From Campylobacteraceae bacterium (GTDB lineage Bacteria; Campylobacterota; Campylobacteria; Campylobacterales; Sulfurovaceae), in NCBI GenBank assembly GCA_026985495.1, contig JALSQJ010000256.1:1-6359 (forward strand): a stretch of 6,359 bases of DNA, written 5' to 3'. Both the position numbers and the translations under genes were made by a program. Below the pieces are notes generated by a model. It was not told the origin of the DNA. It did not search any database and worked only from the letters and a program-made list of their open reading frames with translations. Positions within the stretch are counted from its first letter, which is position 1, and every line of letters begins with the position of its first letter. Shown piece after piece: positions 1 through 6,339 of the stretch.

Positions 1-1313
1 CTGTCTATGATGATGCACACTTAGGACATGCTCGTTCAAGCCTTAGTTTTGACCTTTTAAGACGTACTTTAGAGGTTTTAAACTACAACGTCACAATGGG
101 AAAAAACTTTACTGATATTGATGATAAAATCATTAAAAAGGTTCAAAAGAGTGGAGAGAGCCTAAAATATATAACTACTTACTACATCAATAGGTACCAA
201 GAGGAGATGGCTACTTTAGGAGTAATTGATGCTGAGATTAAACCAAAAGCAACAGAGTCATTAGATGCTATAGAGAAGATAATTCAAGAGCTATTAGAAA
301 AAGATATTGCCTATATTGTAGCCTCTGGAGATGTCTATTTTGATACATCTAAAGATAGCCTATATGGAAATATCTCACACCAAGTAGGAGATGATGAGAG
401 TAACCAAAGTCGTGTAGAGCATAACTCTCAAAAACGTAATCCAAAAGATTTTGCCCTTTGGAAAGCATGTAGTAGTGGTGATGATATATGTTTTGAGACA
501 AGCTTCTCAAAAGGTCGTCCAGGTTGGCATATTGAGTGTTCAGCAATGATAGAGAAGCACTTTAAAGGTAATGGTAAATATACTATAGATATTCATGGTG
601 GAGGAGCTGACCTACTCTTCCCACACCATGAAAATGAAGCCTCCCAAAGTAGATGTGCCACAGGTCATGAGGTGGCAAAATATTGGATGCACAACGGTTT
701 TGTAAATATTAATGGTGAAAAGATGAGTAAAAGTTTAGGTAACAGCTTTTTTGTCAAAGATGCACTAGAGCAATATGATGGTGAGGTTTTAAGAAACTAT
801 CTAATCTCTATTCACTACCGAAATGACTTCAACTTTAACGAAGAGGATTTGCTAAACTCCAAAAAACGACTCGATAGACTCTACCGACTCAAAAAGAGAG
901 TTACCCCTACCAAAGCCTCTAAACCAAATATACCTTTTCAAAAGGCTCTAGTCAATGCAATGAGTGATGATTTAAATATATCGGTAGCTTTAGCTACTAT
1001 TGAAGAGATGATAAGCAATACAAATGATAAGCTAGATGAGAATCCAAAAGATAAAGGCTTAAAGAGAGAGACTCTTGCCAATATTGAGTTTATTGATAGA
1101 CTCTTAGGTATTGGAGGCAAAGAGCCATTTAGCTACTTCCAGACTGGTATAGACCAAGAGACAAAAGATAAGATAGAAGAGCTTATTACTAAACGAAACG
1201 AGGCAAAGAGAGCTAAAGATTATGCTAAATCTGATACGATTAGAGATGAACTTCAAAAGATGGGTATCTCTATTATGGATACGGCAGATGGAACTCTATG
1301 GGAGAGAATTTAA
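1..1313 (+). CDS. cysS: Cysteinyl-tRNA synthetase, 5' end cut off by the window edge
   Basis: Class I aminoacyl-tRNA synthetase that charges tRNA-Cys with cysteine in the cytoplasm. The reading frame is open from the first complete codon at 3, giving 436 residues to the TAA at 1311-1313. It starts in the family's N-terminal motif (VYDDAHLGHAR), so by alignment from memory with E. coli CysS about 31 residues are missing; the leading bases CT fit the Thr codon of the usual CGPT motif. The ATG at 96 is internal, not the start. Visible signatures are the HIGH motif as HLGH (18-29), FTDIDDKI, the zinc ligand Cys of GWHIEC (537-539), the zinc-ligand region HHENE (624-638; His and Glu ligands), and KMSKS (720-734). 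The first zinc-ligand Cys would lie just upstream of the window. The C-terminal helical anticodon-binding part is complete and ends in the usual GTLWER. No frameshift or missing motif is visible. Identification is secure. Confidence 0.97.
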   Translation, partial: VYDDAHLGHARSSLSFDLLRRTLEVLNYNVTMGKNFTDIDDKIIKKVQKSGESLKYITTYYINRYQEEMATLGVIDAEIKPKATESLDAIEKIIQELLEKDIAYIVASGDVYFDTSKDSLYGNISHQVGDDESNQSRVEHNSQKRNPKDFALWKACSSGDDICFETSFSKGRPGWHIECSAMIEKHFKGNGKYTIDIHGGGADLLFPHHENEASQSRCATGHEVAKYWMHNGFVNINGEKMSKSLGNSFFVKDALEQYDGEVLRNYLISIHYRNDFNFNEEDLLNSKKRLDRLYRLKKRVTPTKASKPNIPFQKALVNAMSDDLNISVALATIEEMISNTNDKLDENPKDKGLKRETLANIEFIDRLLGIGGKEPFSYFQTGIDQETKDKIEELITKRNEAKRAKDYAKSDTIRDELQKMGISIMDTADGTLWERI

Positions 1314-1322
1314 TATATCCTA

Positions 1323-1339
1323 TTAAAATATTATTTTAA
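1323..1339. repeat. 17-base AT-only palindrome just downstream of cysS
   Basis: TTAAAATA and TATTTTAA flank a single central T, nine bases after the cysS stop codon. As RNA it could fold into a 7-bp all-A/U stem with a 3-base loop. There is no G+C stem and no U-tract, so it is a poor intrinsic terminator. It contains a TATTAT hexamer (1329-1334) that could serve as a -10 element for the LOG gene, with a leader of about 27 bases. The same 17-mer occurs, as its exact reverse complement, at 6252-6268. In a spacer this AT-rich, chance is a real alternative. Confidence 0.4.
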
Positions 1340-1367
1340 AAATAAATAGATTATAAAGAGTATAAAA

Positions 1368-2105
1368 ATGAATAGAAGAAAAAGAGATAAAAATAGTATC
1401 TACCTTGACTCATGGAGTCTTTTTAAAATTATGGCTGACTTTGTTAAAGGTTATGATGAGCTTGATGATATAGGAGCAGCTGTTACCATTTTTGGAAGTG
1501 CAAGAATAGAGACAGAACACCCAGCATACAAAAAAACAACACAAATTAGTAAAATGTTGGCAGATAGTGGTTACAGTGTAATTACAGGTGGGTCATTTGG
1601 AATTATGGAGGCAGCTAACAGAGGTGCAAAAGAGTCTCAAAAGGCAGAGTCTATTGGACTAAATATTGACCTACCACATGAACAAGGTGGCAATAGCTAT
1701 CTTGACCGTGAACTCAAATTTGACTACTTTTTTGTACGAAAAGTGATGTTAGTTCGATACTCTTTAGCCTATATTATTATGCCAGGTGGTTTTGGAACAC
1801 TAGATGAGCTTTTTGAAGTTTTAACACTTATTCAGACTAAAAAAAGTACCCCATCAGCTGTTATTTTGGTGGGTAAAGAGTATTGGTCAAAACTATTTGA
1901 GTTTATGGAGACAATGAGAGAGTATGGAACCATTAACCAAGCTGATATAGATTTAATTACTCTTGTTGATGATTGTCATGAGATAGTTAATATTGTAGAT
2001 AACTCTTTAAATGCTCAACTCAATGCTATTAAATCTATGGGTCTTGAGAACTCCAACTATGGCATGATGCTAAAAGAGACTCAAGAGAGTAGAGTAATAT
2101 TATGA
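1368..2105 (+). CDS. LOG-family protein (TIGR00730-type), putative nucleoside 5'-monophosphate phosphoribohydrolase
   Basis: A 245-residue cytoplasmic Rossmann-fold protein of the Lysine decarboxylase/LOG family. Characterised members release the base from nucleoside 5'-monophosphates, including cytokinin ribotides; the bacterial substrate is often unknown, and 'lysine decarboxylase' is a historical misnomer. Visible features are the strand and loop IFGSAR (residues 41-46), the phosphate-binding glycine loop TGGSFGIMEAANRGA (from residue 73), the catalytic Arg region VRK (R124), and the hallmark PGGFGTLDE (139-147) with catalytic-type E147. The N-terminal block (SWSLFKIMADFVKGYDEL) is typical of the longer bacterial branch. 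The ATG at 1368 is supported by AAAGAG at 1355-1360, 7 bases upstream. The gene lies 54 bases after cysS and its TGA overlaps the msbA start by 4 bases, so it is co-expressed with msbA. The family call is firm; the actual substrate cannot be read from the sequence. Confidence 0.9.
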   Translation: MNRRKRDKNSIYLDSWSLFKIMADFVKGYDELDDIGAAVTIFGSARIETEHPAYKKTTQISKMLADSGYSVITGGSFGIMEAANRGAKESQKAESIGLNIDLPHEQGGNSYLDRELKFDYFFVRKVMLVRYSLAYIIMPGGFGTLDELFEVLTLIQTKKSTPSAVILVGKEYWSKLFEFMETMREYGTINQADIDLITLVDDCHEIVNIVDNSLNAQLNAIKSMGLENSNYGMMLKETQESRVIL

Positions 2106-3808
2106 AAAATCTATTTAAACAATATATCCCCTATCTTATAGGATATAAGTATCAATTTTTTCTCTCTCTTTTAGGTATGTCAGCTGTAGCCATTGGAACT
2201 GCTGGAACAGCACAACTAATTAAACCCGTACTAGATGATGTTTTTGTAGCTAAAGACACTACAATGTTAGCAATTATTCCTTTTATGTTAATTGGTGTCT
2301 TTTTGCTTAAAGGGGTAGGGAAATATGTTCAAACCTACTATATGTCCTATATAGGTCTTGATGTAATTCGTAAACTACGTAATGATTTAGTAAAACATCT
2401 AACCTACCAAGATATCTCTTTTTTTCAAACCATGCATACAGGGGAGATACTCTCTCGTATTACCAATGATATTGGTCGTATTCAAAGTGTGATAACACTA
2501 TATATTCCTACATTAATTAGAGAGTCTCTTACTATAATTGCACTTACTGGTTATGTCATCTATCAAAGTCCTAAATTGGCATTTTACTTTTTAATTATTA
2601 TGCCTTTAGCTATCTATCCATTAAGTCGTTTAGCAAAAAAGATGAAACTATACTCACGACAATCACAAGAGAGTACTTCAGATATGACCTCTCGTTTGGG
2701 TGAGATATTCTCTAATATAGAGATTATTAAAGCCTCTTCTTCACAAAAACTGGAAGCTCAAAAGTTCTCAGAAGAGAACTATAATGTCTTTAAGTTTCTA
2801 CTAAAACAGGTAAAAGTCAATGCTCTATCTTCTCCTGTTATGGAATTCTTAGGTGCAATAGCCATTGGTCTAGTTATCTATATTGGAGGGAAAGAGGTAA
2901 TTGAAGAGCAGATGACAGTTGGAGAATTTTTCTCTTTTGCAACAGCTCTTTTTATGCTCTACTCACCAATTAAAGGACTCTCTAGTCACTATAATCAAGC
3001 ACAAGATGCTATAGTAGCCAATAATCGTATGCATGAGCTATTAAACCATAAACCAACTATAAATTCAGGAGATATTGAACTTAAAGAGCAGATTAAACAT
3101 ATTGGTGTACTTAATGCTTCACTAGAGTATGGTGACAAAAAAGCTCTAAATCGTATCTCATTAGGAGTTGATAGAGGAGAGACTATCGCTTTGGTTGGTG
3201 ATAGTGGTGCAGGTAAAAGTTCATTGGTAAATCTACTTGTTCGTTTCTATGACCCAAGTGAAGGGGAGATTATAATTAATGAGAAGTATAACCTAAAAGA
3301 TTTAACCCTAGAGTCTCTACACCAAAGAGTAGCTTATGTTACACAACGTATCTATATTTTTAATGACACCATTGCTCAAAATATTGCTTATGGTCAAGAG
3401 TTTAACAAAGAGAGGGTTATGGAGGCACTTAAAAAAGCTTATGCTTTAGAGTTTATTGAGAATTTAGATAATGGGATTGATACCATACTCTCTGAAAATG
3501 GGAACAACCTATCTGGAGGGCAACGACAACGAATAGCCCTTGCTCGTGCTATCTATAGAAAACCTGACCTACTTATTCTTGATGAAGCTACATCGGCACT
3601 TGATAACAAGAGTGAAGCTTTAATTCAAAAAGCACTAGAGGCGTTAAAAGATGAGATGATAACTATCACCGTAGCCCACCGTCTAAGTACCATTGAGAAA
3701 GCTGATGCTATTTTGGTATTTAGAGAGGGGGAGATTATCTGTAGAGGTCAACATGAAGACCTCATCAATGAGTGTATTGAGTATCAGAAGTTGGCTAAAA
3801 AGTTATAA
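2102..3808 (+). CDS. msbA: MsbA-type ABC exporter (fused membrane and ATPase domains), putative lipid A flippase
   Basis: A 568-residue type IV half-transporter in the inner membrane, expected to act as a homodimer. MsbA flips lipid A-core across the membrane using ATP. Six hydrophobic spans are visible at about residues 15-37, 54-80, 130-154, 158-175, 245-263 and 274-291, with the exporter helix FFQTMHTGEILSRITNDI (from 107) between spans 2 and 3. The nucleotide-binding domain is complete: A-loop Y343, Walker A GDSGAGKS (366-373), Q-loop Q415, signature LSGGQ (470-474), Walker B LLILDE (490-495, catalytic E495), D-loop SALD and H-loop H526. Length fits MsbA (about 580). The start ATG lies inside ATGA with the LOG stop, preceded by a GAGAG stretch in the LOG coding end, implying translational coupling. 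Family members also export peptides, lipids or drugs, so the ABC-exporter call is certain and the lipid A role is inferred from overall form and from cysS-msbA adjacency in Campylobacter (from memory). Confidence 0.88.
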   Translation: MKNLFKQYIPYLIGYKYQFFLSLLGMSAVAIGTAGTAQLIKPVLDDVFVAKDTTMLAIIPFMLIGVFLLKGVGKYVQTYYMSYIGLDVIRKLRNDLVKHLTYQDISFFQTMHTGEILSRITNDIGRIQSVITLYIPTLIRESLTIIALTGYVIYQSPKLAFYFLIIMPLAIYPLSRLAKKMKLYSRQSQESTSDMTSRLGEIFSNIEIIKASSSQKLEAQKFSEENYNVFKFLLKQVKVNALSSPVMEFLGAIAIGLVIYIGGKEVIEEQMTVGEFFSFATALFMLYSPIKGLSSHYNQAQDAIVANNRMHELLNHKPTINSGDIELKEQIKHIGVLNASLEYGDKKALNRISLGVDRGETIALVGDSGAGKSSLVNLLVRFYDPSEGEIIINEKYNLKDLTLESLHQRVAYVTQRIYIFNDTIAQNIAYGQEFNKERVMEALKKAYALEFIENLDNGIDTILSENGNNLSGGQRQRIALARAIYRKPDLLILDEATSALDNKSEALIQKALEALKDEMITITVAHRLSTIEKADAILVFREGEIICRGQHEDLINECIEYQKLAKKL

Positions 3809-3826
3809 CTCCATTGTTTTAAATTA

Positions 3827-3835
3827 TGCTATTAT
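3827..3835 (+). promoter_or_regulatory. Candidate extended -10 promoter for znuA-znuC-znuB
   Basis: TGCTATTAT matches an extended -10 (TGn plus TATTAT, five of six to TATAAT) inside the 53-base gap between msbA and znuA. A start of transcription near 3841-3843 would leave a leader of about 20 bases containing the ribosome binding site. No -35 box is evident, which is common in Campylobacterota sigma-70 promoters. No convincing dyad for a Zur or Fur type repressor is seen around it. Read-through from msbA is also possible because there is no terminator in the gap. Confidence 0.45.
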
Positions 3836-3847
3836 TCTACAAAAATT

Positions 3848-3853
3848 AAAAGG
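3848..3853 (+). promoter_or_regulatory. Ribosome binding site supporting the TTG start of znuA
   Basis: AAAAGG sits 8 bases before the TTG at 3862-3864 and resembles AAGGAG. It decides the start: the protein needs this TTG to gain a signal peptide, and the next in-frame ATG (residue 44) lies inside the mature domain. Between the site and the start is a run of seven T, and six A follow the start codon, so T6-CTTG-A6 could form a weak hairpin with the start codon in its loop. Confidence 0.65.
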
Positions 3854-3861
3854 TTTTTTTC

Positions 3862-4692
3862 TTGAAAAAAGTAATACTTCTCTTACTATCTAGCCTCTAT
3901 TGTCTCTTTGCAACCAATGTTGTAGTCTCCATTGCTCCTCAAAAACTATTTGTCAAAAAAATTGGTGGTGACAAAGTAACTGTAGATGTGATGGTTCCTA
4001 CAAGTTCTTCAGCACATACATATACTCCAAAACCTTCACAGATGAAGAGTATTACTCATGCTAAAATATACTTCTCAATAGGTATGGAGTTTGAAGATAT
4101 TTGGTTAGAGAAATTTAAAGCTCAAAATAGAGACCTGATTATTTCTGATACAACCAAAGATATAAATAGAACTATCTTAATAAAGCATCATAAGCATAAA
4201 GAGCTTGACCCTCACATTTGGGTTGACCCAATTAATGTAAAAGATATTGCTAAAAATATCTACACTACCCTAAGCCAAATAGATAGCAATAATAGCAACT
4301 ACTATAAAACCAATTTAGAGAGCTATCTAAAAGAGCTAGATGAGCTTGACAATACCATTAAAAAGATACTTAACGATGTTCCCAAAGATGCAACCTTTAT
4401 GGTGTTTCACCCTGCATGGGGTTACTTTGCAAAACGATACCACCTAAAGCAACTCCCTGTAGAAGTGGAGGGGAAAGAGCCAAAGATGAAAGAGCTTATT
4501 AGTTTAATCAAAATAGCAAAAAAAGAGCATGTTCACGCCATCTTTACTCAACCAGAATTTTCAGATAAGTCAGCTAAACTTATTGCTAAAGAGTTAGGTA
4601 TAGAGGTCATTAAAACATCTCCATTGGCAGAAGATTGGGCTGAAAATCTTATTCGTTTGGCTAGAGCAATTGAACATAAAAAGAGTAGATAG
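3862..4692 (+). CDS. znuA: Periplasmic zinc-binding protein of a ZnuABC-type ABC transporter
   Basis: A 276-residue cluster A-I (SBP_bac_9) solute-binding protein that would capture Zn(II), possibly Mn(II), in the periplasm and hand it to ZnuB. Translation starts at TTG. Residues 1-17 form a signal peptide (KK, then a leucine-rich core, likely cut after FA at 17); Cys14 lacks a proper lipobox, so a lipoprotein is unlikely. Ligand candidates are H52 (SSAHTY), H118 (DPHIWVDP) and H183 (FHPAWGYF); His at the third site, rather than Glu, favours zinc. A short HHKH stretch (109-112) is a reduced form of the His-rich loop of many ZnuA proteins. A long helix around 143-172 links the two lobes, and VEGKEP (202-207) marks a recognisable subgroup. 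Oddity: the usual Asp of the late DPL motif is S253 here (TSPLAEDW). The stop TAG directly abuts the znuC ATG. The family is certain and metal specificity likely but unproven. Confidence 0.9.
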   Translation: MKKVILLLLSSLYCLFATNVVVSIAPQKLFVKKIGGDKVTVDVMVPTSSSAHTYTPKPSQMKSITHAKIYFSIGMEFEDIWLEKFKAQNRDLIISDTTKDINRTILIKHHKHKELDPHIWVDPINVKDIAKNIYTTLSQIDSNNSNYYKTNLESYLKELDELDNTIKKILNDVPKDATFMVFHPAWGYFAKRYHLKQLPVEVEGKEPKMKELISLIKIAKKEHVHAIFTQPEFSDKSAKLIAKELGIEVIKTSPLAEDWAENLIRLARAIEHKKSR

Positions 4693-5433
4693 ATGTCAAA
4701 ACCCATTATTGAGATTGAAAATTTAAGCTTCTCTTACGAAAAACAGACTGTTTTAGAAGATATTAACCTTACTGTTGAAGAGCGAGATTTTTTAGCTATT
4801 ATAGGACCAAATGGTGGAGGAAAATCGACACTACTTAAACTTATTTTGGGCATAAAGAGTGCAAAAAAAGGTAATATTAAAACTTTTGGTAAAAAACCTA
4901 AAAAAAACCTCTCAAAAATAGGTTATGTACCACAAAATACCAATGTTAATATTAACTTTCCTATTAAAGTTATTGAGGTGGTAATTATGGGGCATATTGG
5001 AACTAAGCGTCCACTTTTTGGGTATGCTAAAGAGGAGAAGATGTGTGCTATGGGAGTTTTAGAACAAGTGGGTATGGAGAGGTTCGCCAATGAGAAGATT
5101 GGTTCACTCTCTGGTGGTCAACGACAACGTGTAATGATTGCTAGAGCATTATGTGCCCACCCTCAAATTTTGATTTTAGATGAACCTACAGCAAGTATCG
5201 ATATTGATGGTCAAAAACAGATATATAAGCTACTAAAAGATTTAAATAGATATATTACTATTATTGTAGTTAGTCACGATATATCGGTCATTATGCAGTA
5301 TGCTAACAAGGTAGTACACATCAACAAACGGCTAACCAACCATGAGGCTCAAAATTTTAAAAGAGGGGTAACTCACCAATGTAACCACTTTTGTGAAGTT
5401 GAGATGTTCAACCTTTTTAAAGGAGCAAACTAA
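4693..5433 (+). CDS. znuC: ATPase subunit of the ZnuABC-type metal ABC transporter
   Basis: A 246-residue cytoplasmic ABC ATPase that would dimerise under ZnuB and drive metal import. Motifs in order are A-loop Y15, Walker A GPNGGGKST (38-46), Q-loop Q81 (YVPQ), signature LSGGQRQR (139-146), Walker B ILILDEP (159-165, catalytic E164), D-loop SID (168-170) and H-loop H195 (VVSHD). All catalytic residues are present. The ATG directly follows the znuA stop, with AAGAG (4681-4685) 7 bases upstream inside the znuA end, so translation is coupled. The last 40 residues differ from a plain ABC ATPase: they include H228, C230, H232 and C234 alternating (THQCNHFCE), which could bind zinc. The sequence resembles ZnuC/MntB-type ATPases (FecCD-like ATPases look similar), but the flanking binding protein and ABC-3 permease settle the role. 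The stop TAA overlaps the znuB ATG by one base. Confidence 0.92.
   Translation: MSKPIIEIENLSFSYEKQTVLEDINLTVEERDFLAIIGPNGGGKSTLLKLILGIKSAKKGNIKTFGKKPKKNLSKIGYVPQNTNVNINFPIKVIEVVIMGHIGTKRPLFGYAKEEKMCAMGVLEQVGMERFANEKIGSLSGGQRQRVMIARALCAHPQILILDEPTASIDIDGQKQIYKLLKDLNRYITIIVVSHDISVIMQYANKVVHINKRLTNHEAQNFKRGVTHQCNHFCEVEMFNLFKGAN
5419..5425 (+). promoter_or_regulatory. Strong ribosome binding site for znuB
   Basis: AAAGGAG lies 7 bases before the znuB ATG, inside the last codons of znuC. It is the best Shine-Dalgarno match in the window and fixes the ATG at 5433, which shares one base with the znuC stop (TAATG). High independent initiation of the permease in addition to coupling is implied. Confidence 0.75.
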
Positions 5434-6260
5434 TGATAGAGGCACTCTCTTATGAGTTTATTCAAAATGCACTTATTGCAGGGATTTTGGTCTCATTAGC
5501 TTCAGGGATTATTGGCTCACTTATTGTTGTAAACCGAATGGTATTTTTAGCAGGTGGAATTGCTCATACTGCTTATGGGGGAATTGGCTTGGCTGTCTAT
5601 TTTGGTCTGCCTATCTTTTTAGGGGCTTCTATATTTGCTGTAATAGCATCATTAATTATTTCAGCCATTACCCTTAAAGAGAGAGATCGAATGGATACCT
5701 TTATTGGTCTTATGTGGGCTGTTGGAATGGCTGTTGGGGTAGTGCTTATTGACCTAACACCTGGTTATCAAGCTGACTTTATGAGCTACCTTTTTGGCTC
5801 TATTTTAGCTGTTAGCCACTTTGACTTATGGTTTATGGGTGGGCTTTTGGCTATTATTGTTCTCATTATGACCTTTTGGTACAGAGAAATTTTAGCAGTC
5901 TCTTACGATAGTGAGTATGCCTCTTTACGAGGTATTAATGTTAAGTTTTTCTATACACTTATTTTAGTGCTATCTGCTCTTACTGTGGTAGTTGCAATTA
6001 AAGTTGTTGGTCTTATTTTAGTTATTGCATTGCTAACAATTCCTGTATATATTGCAGAGAAACTCTCTACTACTCTATATATGATGATGATACTCTCTGG
6101 AGCATTCTCTGCTCTATTTACACTTATTGGACTATGGTTTTCGTATGAGTATGACATAGCTTCTGGTGCTTCAATCATTTTAGTTTCAGCTCTTACTCTA
6201 TTTCTATTTTTAGGTATAAAAAAAATAGTGTTACCAATCAACATCTTTAAATTAAAATAA
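5433..6260 (+). CDS. znuB: ABC-3 family membrane permease of the ZnuABC-type metal transporter
   Basis: A 275-residue polytopic inner-membrane protein forming, as a dimer, the translocation path for the metal delivered by ZnuA. Hydrophobic spans cover most of the chain (about 12-34, 38-58, 60-80, 90-107, 117-127, 131-149, 172-189, 190-208, 214-237 and 243-262), consistent with the eight to nine helices of the ABC-3 family. Family marks are NRMVFLAGGIAHTAYGGIGLA (from residue 34; equivalent to the usual MVF...SH segment) and VVGLILVIALLTIPVYIA (191-208), the conserved segment facing the ATPase. Length is typical. The start is set by an excellent Shine-Dalgarno site and the one-base overlap with znuC. 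The TAA stop (6258-6260) lies inside a palindrome, and no classical terminator follows. The permease class is certain; zinc rather than manganese or iron rests on the His ligands of ZnuA. Confidence 0.92.
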   Translation: MIEALSYEFIQNALIAGILVSLASGIIGSLIVVNRMVFLAGGIAHTAYGGIGLAVYFGLPIFLGASIFAVIASLIISAITLKERDRMDTFIGLMWAVGMAVGVVLIDLTPGYQADFMSYLFGSILAVSHFDLWFMGGLLAIIVLIMTFWYREILAVSYDSEYASLRGINVKFFYTLILVLSALTVVVAIKVVGLILVIALLTIPVYIAEKLSTTLYMMMILSGAFSALFTLIGLWFSYEYDIASGASIILVSALTLFLFLGIKKIVLPINIFKLK

Positions 6261-6268
6261 TATTTTAA
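6252..6268. repeat. 17-base AT-only palindrome overlapping the znuB stop codon
   Basis: TTAAAATA and TATTTTAA flank a central A, with the znuB TAA (6258-6260) inside. It is the exact reverse complement of the palindrome at 1323-1339; adding the adjoining TA gives a 19-base shared inverted repeat. As RNA it would form a weak all-A/U stem. It may be a weak processing or 3'-end signal, or chance in an AT-rich region. Confidence 0.4.
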
Positions 6269-6287
6269 TAAATATAATAATATTTAT
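6268..6287. repeat. 20-base inverted repeat, possible operator upstream of the next gene
   Basis: ATAAATAT and ATATTTAT are perfect 8-base arms around AATA. The repeat shares one base with the palindrome to its left and ends three bases before a -10-like TATAAA at 6290. The position suits an operator for a dimeric regulator of the gene starting at 6340, but an AT-only dyad in AT-rich DNA is weak evidence, and no named regulator's consensus (Fur, Zur, PerR) is clearly matched. Confidence 0.35.
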
Positions 6288-6289
6288 AG

Positions 6290-6295
6290 TATAAA
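6290..6295 (+). promoter_or_regulatory. Candidate -10 element for the gene beginning at 6340
   Basis: TATAAA (running on as TATAAAATT) in the spacer after znuB, with a predicted transcription start near 6302 and a leader of about 38 bases. No -35 hexamer is seen; AT-rich DNA lies upstream, as usual for Campylobacterota promoters. It suggests that the next gene has its own transcription unit, although read-through from znuB is not excluded. Confidence 0.4.
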
Positions 6296-6339
6296 ATTAT
6301 ATGTTAAACTAACTTTATCTACAAATTAAAGGCTAAAAG

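Noticed and set aside
96..98. ATG at 96 as the start of cysS
   Set aside because: The frame is open upstream to the window edge and encodes the conserved HIGH-motif region, so this Met is internal.
349..546. Antisense open frame of 65 codons within cysS
   Set aside because: It lies wholly opposite a strongly conserved part of cysS, its protein shows no recognisable domain, and no ribosome site or promoter supports it.
938..1120. Antisense open frame of 60 codons within cysS
   Set aside because: Hydrophobic-looking translation, but it is a shadow of the A-rich cysS coding strand with no independent support.
1352..1357. TATAAA just before the LOG gene as its -10 element
   Set aside because: Transcription would begin only about 4 bases before the ATG, removing the ribosome site at 1355-1360. 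Expression from further upstream is more plausible.
3801..3810. AGTTATAACT palindrome at the msbA stop as a terminator
   Set aside because: Only 10 bases with no room for a stem-loop and no T-run after it; probably chance.
3693..3893. Frame of 66 codons spanning the msbA end and the znuA start
   Set aside because: It overlaps two well-supported genes out of frame and has no recognisable domain. The true gene in the gap region is znuA with its TTG start.
5951..6244. Antisense open frame of 97 codons within znuB
   Set aside because: It is opposite conserved membrane helices of znuB, and the long frame is explained by the codon pattern of the permease.
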